From: JAAUUJ01 sp964392245 | GTDB taxonomy: Bacteria; Cyanobacteriota; Cyanobacteriia; Thermostichales; Thermostichaceae | Assembly: GCA_964392245.1 (NCBI GenBank) | Contig: CAYMOX010000005.1 | Span: 57,213 to 121,212, forward strand | Length of the DNA: 64,000 nucleotides | Direction of reading: 5' to 3' | Shown: positions 45,796 to 54,721 of the stretch, one piece after another | Layout: each line of letters begins with the position of its first letter | How positions within the stretch are numbered: position 1 is the stretch's first letter | The notes under the pieces: generated by a model | Databases searched by the model: none | Seen by the model: only the letters and a program-made list of their open reading frames with translations | What the model was told of the DNA's origin: nothing | Program-made: the position numbers and the translations under genes

Positions 45796-45972
45796 AACGC
45801 ATCGGCGGGCATTCTGACTCAGGAAGGGAATGGGTGGCTCAATCGTCCAAGCTCATTCACAGAGACTTAATGAACCGGTTTCCTTTTCCAATACAGCTGC
45901 GGGACAGCGGCAGATTTTCACTGCACTTTCCCCGTTTCCTCCAACGGCTGATCCCCGCTAGAACCGATGTCG
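45796..45972 (-). ncRNA. Cobalamin riboswitch upstream of cbiMNQO
   Basis: Minus-strand RNA shows, in order: GGAGGAAACGGGGAAAGTG, the GTGAAAATC segment, GCTGTCCCGCAGCTGTA (the conserved core), GGAAAAGGAAACC, GAGCCACC, and the B12 box CTGAGTCAGAATGCCCGCC. A closing P1 stem CATCGG/CCGATG pairs 45969-45964 with 45805-45800. This order and these motifs are those of the AdoCbl/cobalamin element. Located 300 bases upstream of cbiM. Confidence 0.88.
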
Positions 45973-46093
45973 GGAAGTATATCACTGATCGGCAGAAAGA
46001 AAGTGAAGAGGGGATTCGGTGTGACTTCTCCTGGTCTGGAAGTGGAGAGGATGGCAGAATAACAGAGTCCTAGACCTTGATAGCAGGTGAACC

Positions 46094-46537
46094 ATGCGTT
46101 ACCCCATGCAGATTGCTCAGGATCCAATTGCCAGGACAGCCTTCTCCCTCTTCGGTATCAACCCCGAAACCGCCTATGTGGAACTGACCCCCGAGAAGCT
46201 GGTGGTGAAAGAAGGCATTTTATTTGAGGAGCAGTTCGATCTAAAAAGCCTGGGGCGGGCCGAGTTGATTCCGTGGGAGTGGTGGTATTTGGGGGGACTG
46301 GGTCTGCGGACAGATTTTCAAGGCACCGTTGCTCCCATTACCAGCCCAGAAAAAGTGATCTCGATTTCACTGGAATCCAAGCGCAATCTCTTTATTCCCC
46401 TGCTGGGTCCTGTGGGACTGCAGGTTCCCTGTCAGAAACTGGTTTTCAGCTTGCGGGATAGCGACGCTTTCCTGGCCGCCTTCAATCTGGGACGATCCTC
46501 CTCTGACGGCGGACCCACCCCTGTCACGATTGAGTAA
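46094..46537 (+). CDS. Conserved-looking soluble protein, unknown (147 aa)
   Basis: No signal peptide. Beta-rich sequence (TAYVELTPEKLVVKEGILFEE; EKVISISLESKRNLFIPL) reminiscent of a small bacterial PH-like fold, though not assigned. Convergent with the ABC ATPase gene, overlapping by 14 bases. Family unknown. Confidence 0.65.
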   Translation: MRYPMQIAQDPIARTAFSLFGINPETAYVELTPEKLVVKEGILFEEQFDLKSLGRAELIPWEWWYLGGLGLRTDFQGTVAPITSPEKVISISLESKRNLFIPLLGPVGLQVPCQKLVFSLRDSDAFLAAFNLGRSSSDGGPTPVTIE

Positions 46538-47309
46538 GGACCGAAACGGCCTTTTGCTGTTCATCGCGGAGGAGGTCCAGCACCTCTTCCTTTTGCTGCT
46601 GAAAACTGAGGCTGCGCTTGATGTGATAGTCCCGATCTAGAGGCCAATGCACCTTGATCTCCTGCTTGACCCGCCCGGGTGAAGAGGTGAGTACATAGAT
46701 CCGCTGCGAGATAAACACCGCCTCCTCCACATCATGGGTGATCATCAAGATCGAGGTACCTGTCTGCCGCCACACCTGCAACAGGAAGCACTGCATACTC
46801 TCTTTGGTTTGGGCATCAAGGGCTCCAAAGGGCTCATCCATGAGCAGGATTTTGGGATCGTTGGCGAGGGCGCGGGCGATGGCCACCCGTTGCTTCATTC
46901 CTCCTGACAGTTGTTTGGGAAGCGCATTGGCAAAGGCAGTAAGGCCCACCACCTCCAGGTAATAGGCCACCCGCTCACGACGTTCCCAGCGGGACACCCC
47001 ATTCAATCGCAGACCAAAACCGACATTGGCTGCAACTGTCATCCAGGGGTAAAGGGTATAGGCCTGAAAGACCATCCCTCGATCCGCCCCAGGGCCCTGC
47101 ACCCGTAAGCCGTCAACCATGATCTCTCCCTTGCTTGGTTGATCCAGTCCGGCGATCAGACGCAGCAGGGTGGTTTTGCCGGAACCGGAAGCTCCCACGA
47201 CGCACACCAATTCTCCCGTTTCCACATGCAGGTGAATATCTTCCAGAGCCACCACTGGACCGCGGCGGGTTTGAAAATACTTGGTCAGGTGAGAAACCTC
47301 TAGATGCAT
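46524..47309 (-). CDS. NitT/TauT-type ABC transporter ATPase
   Basis: 261 residues from ATG 47309, with GAGG 8 bases upstream; the longer frame from 47387 overlaps the permease gene. Walker A GASGSGKTTLLRLIAGL, signature LSGGMKQRVAIARALA, Walker B ILLMDEPFGALD, switch His ITHDVEEA. Belongs to the SsuB/TauB/NrtD group serving nitrate, sulfonate, taurine or related anions. Its permease is upstream by 10 bases; no substrate-binding gene is nearby, so the substrate is unknown. Confidence 0.9.
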   Translation of the reverse strand: MHLEVSHLTKYFQTRRGPVVALEDIHLHVETGELVCVVGASGSGKTTLLRLIAGLDQPSKGEIMVDGLRVQGPGADRGMVFQAYTLYPWMTVAANVGFGLRLNGVSRWERRERVAYYLEVVGLTAFANALPKQLSGGMKQRVAIARALANDPKILLMDEPFGALDAQTKESMQCFLLQVWRQTGTSILMITHDVEEAVFISQRIYVLTSSPGRVKQEIKVHWPLDRDYHIKRSLSFQQQKEEVLDLLRDEQQKAVSVLTQS

Positions 47310-47319
47310 ACCGCTGCCT

Positions 47320-48186
47320 CTATTCCAAAGCCCATTTGCAGGTGGTCCGAAGCAGAGCGCGGAAGGATAGATCCAGAACGAACCCAATCAGTCCCAGGAT
47401 CATTAAACAGGCAAAGATCTCATCCGTTTTGAAAAAGCGCTGGGCCAGCTGGATCCGTTTTCCCAGTCCTTCGTTTGCTGCCACCAACTCCGCCACCACC
47501 ACCAGATTCCAGGAGGCAGCAATGTTGATGCGAAAGGTATTGATGATATTAGGAACAATATAGGGGGTGATCACCTGGAGGAGCACCTGCCAGCGGACCC
47601 CCCCCAGCGTGTAGGTGGCTTCGATTAACTCCTGCGGCACAAAGTTGACAGCATCCATGATCATCAGGAGGTTAAAGAATACGGTCCCGATGAAAATCAG
47701 AGCAATTTTGGGGGGTTCATCCAGGCCCAGGTAGATGATCAGCAGAGGAATAAAGGCAGGGGCAGGCATGTAGCGAAAGATGGCTGCGATCGGTTCAAAT
47801 AGAGCGCGGATACTGGCAAAAGCTCCCATACTAATGCCGAGGGGTAAGGCCACAAGAGCAGCCAGGCAGAAGCCGCCACCGACTCGCCCAATACTGGCCA
47901 GGATATCTTTCAGTAAGTATCCCTCCTGCCAGAGGTGGATCAGGGCTTGAGCAACCTGCTGCGGAGAGGGCAGAAAGCGGGGATTGACCACTTCAGCTGA
48001 CGCCAACAGCAACCACAGGGCCAGAGGAATGGCGACCGAAAGGATCGTCAGACTGTTGTGCAGAGAGCGGGGAATCTCCTCAGCAATTCTCCAGAACACA
48101 GTGGGGCGCAGCGATTTGCGCGGGGATCGCAGCGGCAGTACCGGAGAGGGGTCGGCTTGAGGCACAGTTGTCACGGTTGGTCCCAC
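47320..48186 (-). CDS. NitT/TauT-type ABC transporter permease
   Basis: 288 residues with about six helices and a BPD_transp_1 EAA loop (ELIEATYTLGGVRWQVLLQVITPYI). Similar in type to SsuC/TauC/NrtB. The long hydrophilic N-terminus (about 50 residues) is usual in the group. Forms an operon with the ATPase; lacks a partner binding protein here. Confidence 0.9.
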   Translation of the reverse strand: MGPTVTTVPQADPSPVLPLRSPRKSLRPTVFWRIAEEIPRSLHNSLTILSVAIPLALWLLLASAEVVNPRFLPSPQQVAQALIHLWQEGYLLKDILASIGRVGGGFCLAALVALPLGISMGAFASIRALFEPIAAIFRYMPAPAFIPLLIIYLGLDEPPKIALIFIGTVFFNLLMIMDAVNFVPQELIEATYTLGGVRWQVLLQVITPYIVPNIINTFRINIAASWNLVVVAELVAANEGLGKRIQLAQRFFKTDEIFACLMILGLIGFVLDLSFRALLRTTCKWALE

Positions 48187-48269
48187 TCCAAAGGGTTCCT
48201 GCCTCAGCCTCGCAAATGCTGTGGTTACAGAAGGTATCCAATACTACTCTTTGCTGTTTCTAAAACGCC

Positions 48270-48836
48270 CTAGTCCAGTCGGACCATGCCTGCCTGATGC
48301 GGATTAAAATCTCCGCGAAAACGGGTCATGCGATTATAACGGGCTTCCCGCAGATCGGCCCCATGCAATTCCGTGCCCCGCAGGTTGCTGTCCTCTAAAC
48401 AGCTGCGGTAGAGAAAAGCCCCCCAAAGATTTGCCCCACTCAGCAGGGACTCACTCAGATTGGCCTCCCAGAGAACAGTCCCCCGCAGATCCGCATGTTT
48501 GCAATTGGCACGGCGGAGATAGGCTCCCCGCAAATTGGCATTGCGGAGGTCAGCGCCCTGTAAATTGGCGGCGGTTAAGGTGGCCCCGCGCAGATCAGCA
48601 TCCTTGAGATTGGCGCCTGCCAGATTGGCCTGAGTGAGATTGACTTTGTAAAGATTGGCCGCTCGCAGATCAGCTCCTCTGAGATCAGCCCTTGCCAACT
48701 GAGCACCACCCAGATCCACCCCCTGCAGAGATGCATTCTCCAGATGGGCCAACTCAAACGTTCGTTCCCCATAGCCAAAGCGCTGGAGTAAATCTTGACC
48801 GCTGGTAATGGTCTGCTCCACAACAGCTGAAACCAT
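48270..48836 (-). CDS. Pentapeptide-repeat protein (188 aa)
   Basis: ATG 48836 has AAGGAGG 7 bases upstream. After a leader (GQDLLQRFGYGERTFELAHL) about 25 pentapeptides follow (ADLRGADLRAANLYKVNL), then the same cap type as the two proteins at 21-22.8 kb (ARYNRMTRFRGDFNPHQAGM). A quadrilateral beta-helix; function unknown. Confidence 0.88.
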   Translation of the reverse strand: MVSAVVEQTITSGQDLLQRFGYGERTFELAHLENASLQGVDLGGAQLARADLRGADLRAANLYKVNLTQANLAGANLKDADLRGATLTAANLQGADLRNANLRGAYLRRANCKHADLRGTVLWEANLSESLLSGANLWGAFLYRSCLEDSNLRGTELHGADLREARYNRMTRFRGDFNPHQAGMVRLD

Positions 48837-48975
48837 GACACCCCTCCTTGCACCCTTCTGCAGGCACAATGCATCTGTGGTTACTTAAAATCCGTGTTGT
48901 GACCTATCTTGATCCTAATCCTGGTTTTGACGATTGCGGCTGACTGCAGAAAAACGCAACATCCGGCAATAATGG

Positions 48976-49455
48976 CTATTCCAGGCCCTCTTCCAGCTGG
49001 TGGTCAGCGTGGTAGCCATTGTGATCCTCATCCGTTTCCATCAGCTCCGGCAGAGGCCAGTCTTCATTCTGTCCGCCCACGATCACTCGTTTGAGATCCA
49101 CGTACTCTAAACTCAGGGTTTCCAGCGCTGTAAGGAGAATATCCAGGGCCATGGCATCGGTGGTGCCCAGATCAAACCAGCACCGGCCCCAGTTGTCCTG
49201 GTAGTCCACGGATCCCATGTTGTGCATCAGGGCGGGCAATTCATCGCGTGGGGGCTCATACTCCAGGTAGCTCACATCCACCCCCGCCTCCTGAGCCGTG
49301 AGCGCCGCCGCATTGTAGCCCCCCAGCATGCCAATCGTGTACCAGGACTCTAACAGGTGCTCCAGATATTTTTGGTCTGCCTCCAGCGGCGGTTGGGCAA
49401 ACTCAAACCAGATCCAGAGGTTGAACCAGTCACATTCGCGAAATTCAATCTGCAT
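48976..49455 (-). CDS. DUF3531 protein
   Basis: 159 residues, recognised by QIEFRECDWFNLWIWFEF, the central PALMHNMGSVDYQDNWGRC, and GGQNEDWPLPE. This family is conserved in cyanobacteria and plant chloroplasts; its role is unknown. It lies 21 bases after the ABC exporter gene and is probably co-transcribed with it. No membrane segment. Confidence 0.85.
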   Translation of the reverse strand: MQIEFRECDWFNLWIWFEFAQPPLEADQKYLEHLLESWYTIGMLGGYNAAALTAQEAGVDVSYLEYEPPRDELPALMHNMGSVDYQDNWGRCWFDLGTTDAMALDILLTALETLSLEYVDLKRVIVGGQNEDWPLPELMETDEDHNGYHADHQLEEGLE

Positions 49456-49476
49456 CAGCGCTGTCCTCTTCCAGAA

Positions 49477-51354
49477 TCACAGGACCGAATCGGTGTCGCC
49501 ACTCATATCCTGCAGGCGATACAAGCTGGCGTATAATCCCTCGGCTGCCATCAACTGTTCGTGACTGCCTTCTTCCTTCAATTCTCCCCGCTGCAGCACC
49601 AGAATCCGATCCACATCTCGAATCGTGGAGAGACGGTGGGCAATGATAATGGCGGTGCGATCCACCAGGAGGGTTTCCAGGGCGGTCTGGATCAGAGACT
49701 CGGTTGCCACATCCAGGTTGGCTGTAGCCTCATCCATCACCAGCACCTTGGGATCCCGCCACATCACCCGCACAAAACTGATCAGTTGCTTTTGCCCCGC
49801 CGAGAGATTATTGCCCCGTTCCCGCACCTGGGTGCTGTAGCCCTGAGGGAGAGACCGAATAAACCCATCCAATCGCAACCGCTCCGCAGCCTCACGAATC
49901 TGATCCAACTCCCCGTGATCCCCTAGCGTGATGTTCTCCCGAATATCCCCAGCGAAAAGAAATCCATCCTGCAGGATCACCCCCACATGACGGTGCAACG
50001 CCTCCAGGGTGAGGTCTCGGATGTCCACCCCGTCCACCAGGATCCGGCCAGAGGTAACATCGTAAAGGCGGCAAAGGAGACGGATGATCGAGCTTTTTCC
50101 CGCTCCAGTCGGACCTACTAGGGCCACCTTTTCACCGGGATGAATCGTGAAGGTGAGATCCTTCAGCACCAGTTCATCGGGAGCATAGCCAAAGTTAACC
50201 CCCTCAAAACGCACTTCCCCCAACTCCTGCCCCAGGTGGCGAGGTTGAGCTGGATCCTTGATATCAATGGGCACCTGCAGGATCGCGGAGATCCGTTCCA
50301 CTGCCGTGAAGCCTGACTGCAACGCTGTAAATTTTTCCGCCAGCTGCCGCAGAGGGTTAAAAAATCGCTGCGAGAAGAGAATAAAGGCGTAGAGACCCCC
50401 AAAAGTCAGGGGCTCCGACAGACTGGGCAGGGATCCTCCCAGTTGGGCAATCAACAGCGGTTGTCCCGCCAGTGTCACCACCTGACGCCCCCCCACCCAG
50501 AGCAACAGGGCAATGCCTAACCAGGTGACCCATTCCAGAATGGCGGACAGGGTGGAGTCATAAAAGATGGTTTTGTCCACCGCATCAATGTATTGCTGGT
50601 TGATCTCACGAAAGCGATCGCTGTTGTATTTTTCTCGGCGAAATAGCTGCACCACATTCACCCCGAGAATGTTTTCCTGCAGCCAGGAGTTCAAGCGTGA
50701 CAGTTCCTCACGGGCCAGATAATTGGCATCCCGATAGCGCTGCTGCAGCCATCCTACGGTCAAGCCCATCGGAATGATGATGGCAATTAACAGAGCCCCC
50801 AGATCCCAGCGCTGCAACAGCATCACCACCCCAATCACCACCAGGGTAAAGAGATCGCTGACGATCCCCACGGCCCCGGTTGAGAAAACATCCCCCAGGG
50901 CTTCCACATCGCTGGTGATCCGGGTGATCAGCTTTCCCACCGGGGTCCGGTCAAAAAAGCGGGCCGGTAGAGCGAGAATATGGGCAAACAGATCGGTGCG
51001 GATATCCTGGGTCATACTCTGGCCCAAACGCTGGCTGGTGTAGCCCTCCAGAGCCTGAAACCCCAGGCGGACCACCACCGTCAGAAATAGCAGCAGCCCA
51101 TACACCCAGATCCCCTGAAGCTGGCCACCCTCCTCCAGAGCCTGGGAAATGGGTCCATCAATCGCCCGCTGCAGGATCAGGGGTTGCAGGGCATCTGCCA
51201 GGGCCAGGGGGGGCAAGAACAGCAGCGAGGCCCAGAGCAAATTCAGGTGGCGTTGGGCATAGGGCCAGAGAACCCCTAGCAGCCGCCAATCACTGGCCTG
51301 GGGACGGTGCTCCCGATCCGGTGCGGAGACAGCAGGGACAGTAGATCTCACCAT
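49477..51354 (-). CDS. ABC exporter (MsbA/ABCB type), fused permease-ATPase
   Basis: 625 residues: six-helix ABC membrane domain (about 25-335) and ATPase domain with Walker A GPTGAGKSSIIRLLC, signature NLSAGQKQLISF, Walker B VLVMDEATANLD and switch His IAHRLST. The LSAGQ form and overall length fit lipid or multidrug half-exporters that act as homodimers. Substrate unknown. Followed by a DUF3531 gene. Confidence 0.92.
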   Translation of the reverse strand: MVRSTVPAVSAPDREHRPQASDWRLLGVLWPYAQRHLNLLWASLLFLPPLALADALQPLILQRAIDGPISQALEEGGQLQGIWVYGLLLFLTVVVRLGFQALEGYTSQRLGQSMTQDIRTDLFAHILALPARFFDRTPVGKLITRITSDVEALGDVFSTGAVGIVSDLFTLVVIGVVMLLQRWDLGALLIAIIIPMGLTVGWLQQRYRDANYLAREELSRLNSWLQENILGVNVVQLFRREKYNSDRFREINQQYIDAVDKTIFYDSTLSAILEWVTWLGIALLLWVGGRQVVTLAGQPLLIAQLGGSLPSLSEPLTFGGLYAFILFSQRFFNPLRQLAEKFTALQSGFTAVERISAILQVPIDIKDPAQPRHLGQELGEVRFEGVNFGYAPDELVLKDLTFTIHPGEKVALVGPTGAGKSSIIRLLCRLYDVTSGRILVDGVDIRDLTLEALHRHVGVILQDGFLFAGDIRENITLGDHGELDQIREAAERLRLDGFIRSLPQGYSTQVRERGNNLSAGQKQLISFVRVMWRDPKVLVMDEATANLDVATESLIQTALETLLVDRTAIIIAHRLSTIRDVDRILVLQRGELKEEGSHEQLMAAEGLYASLYRLQDMSGDTDSVL

Positions 51355-51411
51355 AGATTCGAAAGAGGGGACAGGTCTGGGTTCAGGTCACCCCGCAGGG
51401 CATGAGCAGCG

Positions 51412-51918
51412 TCAGGCTTCCTGCACCACTACGGACTGGATCGTCACCGGGTTATTGGGTCGATCCTGAGCCCCTGTGGGCGCTGTGGCAATGGCGTCAA
51501 GCGTCTCTTCCCCCGAGGTCAGCTGCCCAAAAATGGTGTAGCTGGGAGGCAGGGGATAATCCTTGTGCATGATAAAAAATTGGCTGCCATTGGTGTTGGG
51601 ACCCGCATTGGCCATGGCCAGCGTCCCGCGCTTGTAGGGACGGGTTACGGGTTCATCGTTAAAGCGGTAGCCAGGTCCGCCCCGTCCAGTGCCTGTCGGA
51701 TCTCCCCCCTGGATCATGAAGCCCTCGATCACACGGTGGAAGATCACCCCATCGTAGAAATTCTCCTTGGCCAGAAAGACAAAATTGTTGACCGTGTTCG
51801 GAACTTCGCTGGCAAAGAGCTCCACCTGCAGGGGTCCAGCGGTGGTCTCAATGGTGGCGGAATAAGACTTGCCCGGATCAATCGAGAGACTGGGGGGGGC
51901 GGAATATTGCTTTGCCAT
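51412..51918 (-). CDS. Cyclophilin-type peptidyl-prolyl isomerase
   Basis: 168 residues. Catalytic and substrate residues are visible in NNFVFLAKENFYDGVIFHRVIEGFMIQGGDPTGTGRGGPGY and NGSQFFIMHKDYP. No signal peptide, so cytoplasmic. Folds proteins by proline isomerisation. Length is typical for a single-domain prokaryotic cyclophilin. Confidence 0.94.
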   Translation of the reverse strand: MAKQYSAPPSLSIDPGKSYSATIETTAGPLQVELFASEVPNTVNNFVFLAKENFYDGVIFHRVIEGFMIQGGDPTGTGRGGPGYRFNDEPVTRPYKRGTLAMANAGPNTNGSQFFIMHKDYPLPPSYTIFGQLTSGEETLDAIATAPTGAQDRPNNPVTIQSVVVQEA

Positions 51919-52029
51919 CAGGCCACCTTCGCGATAGTGCTGCTACCACTGTAAAGGGTTTGGTCCCATCCACTCGGCCCTTTCGCCTGCAATTGTAGCT
52001 TGCTTAACAGATGGGTTGAAAAGAATCCT

Positions 52030-52533
52030 CTATCCGCCCTCTTGTGCCGCTGGATCCTGAAGGCGACAACGCTCGGCAGTTTGGCAGTGTCGTTGCTCCA
52101 TCAGCGTTGCTAGAGGGGGACGCCCGGTGAGAGTCAGACGCCAGTCTGCCCAGAGACCATACACCCAATCCGCCAGGGGGCGCAGCAGGGGTAACCGTGT
52201 GGGGGCATAGATCCATCCCAGCCCCAACAGGGCATAGATGTGGCGAAAAACCTCCATGTTTCTCAGAACGGTCCCATCCGGGAGCAGGGCATGAATCCGG
52301 CCCATGGCCGTTGCAAAGTCGATCCCTCCGTGCTGGTCAGGGTTGTAGTCTTCCGCAGCGATATCCACAAACGCAATCAGACCTCGGCCTGCATCCCGCC
52401 GGCGCAAGAAGTTAACTTCCCGTTGACAGAGGGGACATTCGCCATCGTAAAGGAGCTTGATCTGCCATGCTGGAGCAGAAAGCTGGGCCTCCGATGCTGA
52501 GGAATCGCTAGAGGACGTCAGAGGAGCAGTCAT
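52030..52533 (-). CDS. DCC-family thiol-disulfide oxidoreductase-like protein
   Basis: 167 residues. The family motif DGECPLCQREVNFL (CPxC-like pair) near residue 30, plus the conserved GRIHALLPDG and WIYAPTRLPLLRPL-like segments, identify a DUF393/DCC protein. These are thioredoxin-fold-like and of unknown function. The N-terminal 20 residues are Ser-rich. Confidence 0.88.
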   Translation of the reverse strand: MTAPLTSSSDSSASEAQLSAPAWQIKLLYDGECPLCQREVNFLRRRDAGRGLIAFVDIAAEDYNPDQHGGIDFATAMGRIHALLPDGTVLRNMEVFRHIYALLGLGWIYAPTRLPLLRPLADWVYGLWADWRLTLTGRPPLATLMEQRHCQTAERCRLQDPAAQEGG

Positions 52534-52820
52534 TGGTGAGTCATTAATACAAGCTTCTTTACCTTATTTTACATTTTTGTCTGAATCCGTCAGAAAGCTG
52601 AACATGGGCCAAACACCTTGTACTCTGGGGAAGCCAGCTATTTTGGCAAGTCCGTGATCCTCTGATCTGAGGGTCTGAGACGACTAGACATGAAGAAAGC
52701 GACACATTTGTGAACTGTTTTCACAGAGGGATGTCAAGACAGAGCTGACCTCTTAAGATTCTCTTTAGAATTTATCAGTTGTCATCTGTGTAGATGGCCA
52801 AGTGAGTGCAAGGGAGGCTG

Positions 52821-53021
52821 ATGAATACATCACTACTCAAGCAAGCGTGGTCGATTATCACCTGTAACCTGTCAGAAAAACTTTTGGGTTGGAGTGATCC
52901 TGAGATCCTGGACTACATGGAGCGGCAAATTCGCTGCAGTCTCCACTGTGACATGGAGGAACAACAGCACCTGCACGCCTATCTGCGCCAAAGGGTGGCC
53001 CTGATTCGAGATCTGGTCTGA
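52821..53021 (+). CDS. Small protein upstream of a photolyase-family gene (66 aa)
   Basis: ATG 52821 preceded by GGGAGG at a short spacing; a GTG at 52806 opens the frame. Helical, with two cysteines (IRCSLHCDMEEQQ). It is 31 bases upstream of the photolyase-family gene, so probably co-transcribed. No family recognised. Confidence 0.55.
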   Translation: MNTSLLKQAWSIITCNLSEKLLGWSDPEILDYMERQIRCSLHCDMEEQQHLHAYLRQRVALIRDLV

Positions 53022-53052
53022 TCTCACCTGAGGCATCCCCAGGATCCAGCCC

Positions 53053-54714
53053 ATGAGTCCGATTATTGTCTGGTTTCGGCGAGATTTGCGCCTAAGTGAT
53101 CATGCCCCTCTAGATTGGGCTGTGCGGCGGGGATCGGTGTTGCCGCTCTTTGTGTTCGACCCCGCGCTACTGCACCATCCGGAGACTGCCCCTGCCCGTG
53201 TGGCTTTTATGCTCAGCTGTCTGGCCGCACTGGATCACGATCTGCGCCAACGAGGGGGACGGCTGTTGTTGCGCAGCGGCGATCCCGTTCAGGTTTTACC
53301 GCAGTTGATCCGAGAAACAGGGGCACGTGGGATCTATGCCTACACCGATTGTGAGCGCATTTATGGGCGCGTCCGCGATGCCCGCCTGAACCAGATCCTG
53401 CAGCAGGAGGAGATGCGAATTCGCTGGTTTGAACCCCCAGGGAGTGTTCCGGAGTTGCTGTCCTATCCCACCTATCGTCGGCGTTGGTTTCGAAACATGC
53501 GAGCCGCCATGATCCCCACGCCCACCCGCGTTCAGGTTCCTGAGGAAGTTTACAGTGAGCCGTTGCCCACACTGACAGATCTGGGGCTGGTGGCCGACGC
53601 CAAACCGATTCCGGCAGGGGGCAGCACCATGGCCCGCCAATTACTGCAGGAGTTTCTCCATCACAAGCTCACCCGTTACTACTGGCAGCTGTCCTATCCC
53701 AGTGCCGAGGCCACCACCGGACTCAGCCCTTACATTAAGTTTGGGGTCATCTCCATTCGGGAATGTGTGCAAGCGGCGACGGTGCTGCAAACCAGTGAGG
53801 ACCGCCGGATAAGGATGAGTTGTAAACAACTGATCTCGCGGCTGCGCTGGGGTAGTGGCTTTCTGCAACGCTTTCGTTACTGCCCTCAGCTGGAGTTACG
53901 CTCCTTGTACAGCATCTTTGATCAAGAGGATCGGTTCTTTCAAGAAGACCTGTACCAAGCCTGGCAACAGGGCCTGACCGGATTTCCCATCGTGGATGCC
54001 GCTGCTCGCTGTTTACTGGCCACCGGCGGTTGGAAAACCCTTAACTTTCGTAGCCGTGCGCTTTATGCCAGTTTTCTTAGCAACTTACTGGGCATCGACT
54101 GGCGCTACGGAGCTCTGCACTTTATGCGTCACCTGCTGGATGGCGACTGTCCGATTGATCATTATCAGTGGGCCATGCAGGCGGGGGTTACCCATTGTGC
54201 CGATAAAAGCTGGACCCGCATCTACACCCCTGAGCAGGGGGCCGTAGATCGCTGTGATCCAGAGGGCACCTTCATCAAATCCTGGGTCCCAGAGGTGGCC
54301 CATCTTCCCCCCGAACAGTTGGGCGTTCCCCCCTTCGTGCCGGGCTATCCATCCCCAATCTTGAATTATCGGGAGGCCCGAGCTCAGCGGGTACAACGGT
54401 TGCAAGAGCAACGACAATCCTTCCAGCAGCACCCGAATCTGATCCCTCACCTGGCCCGGCTACCCCAGGATCTCACCCCTTTTGGGGCGGATCGTTATGC
54501 CTGCAACACAACCTGGGTCCCTGCCCCAGAGAGCCCTTTGTTTCCCACAGCACTGGCCTTGTCGGATCTCGGTCCTGAGCAGGCAGCAGATCTGCACACC
54601 TGGTTCGTGGCTCATATCGACATAAAACCACCCCGACCGCGTCAACGCCGATCCCGAGGGTCACAGCATCAGGAACAGCAACTCTCCCTGTTTCCGGACG
54701 GGGGCAGCGAGTAA
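53053..54714 (+). CDS. Photolyase/cryptochrome-family flavoprotein
   Basis: 553 residues. N-terminal antenna-binding Rossmann domain (IIVWFRRDLRLSDHAPL) and C-terminal FAD domain (TGFPIVDAAARCLLATGGW, LLGIDWRYGALHFM, FIKSWVPEV). Family members repair UV dimers in DNA using blue light or act as photoreceptors. The segment where class I photolyases have an Asn-rich NxGxWQWA reads IDHYQWA here, so the residue beside FAD and one Trp of the electron-transfer triad look replaced. About 80 residues follow the fold. It may differ in activity from a standard CPD photolyase. Confidence 0.85.
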   Translation: MSPIIVWFRRDLRLSDHAPLDWAVRRGSVLPLFVFDPALLHHPETAPARVAFMLSCLAALDHDLRQRGGRLLLRSGDPVQVLPQLIRETGARGIYAYTDCERIYGRVRDARLNQILQQEEMRIRWFEPPGSVPELLSYPTYRRRWFRNMRAAMIPTPTRVQVPEEVYSEPLPTLTDLGLVADAKPIPAGGSTMARQLLQEFLHHKLTRYYWQLSYPSAEATTGLSPYIKFGVISIRECVQAATVLQTSEDRRIRMSCKQLISRLRWGSGFLQRFRYCPQLELRSLYSIFDQEDRFFQEDLYQAWQQGLTGFPIVDAAARCLLATGGWKTLNFRSRALYASFLSNLLGIDWRYGALHFMRHLLDGDCPIDHYQWAMQAGVTHCADKSWTRIYTPEQGAVDRCDPEGTFIKSWVPEVAHLPPEQLGVPPFVPGYPSPILNYREARAQRVQRLQEQRQSFQQHPNLIPHLARLPQDLTPFGADRYACNTTWVPAPESPLFPTALALSDLGPEQAADLHTWFVAHIDIKPPRPRQRRSRGSQHQEQQLSLFPDGGSE

Positions 54715-54721
54715 AGGACCA

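Noticed and set aside
45642..46073. 143-residue plus-strand frame
   Set aside because: It lies antisense across the cobalamin riboswitch, whose motifs explain the conservation, and has no family-like character.
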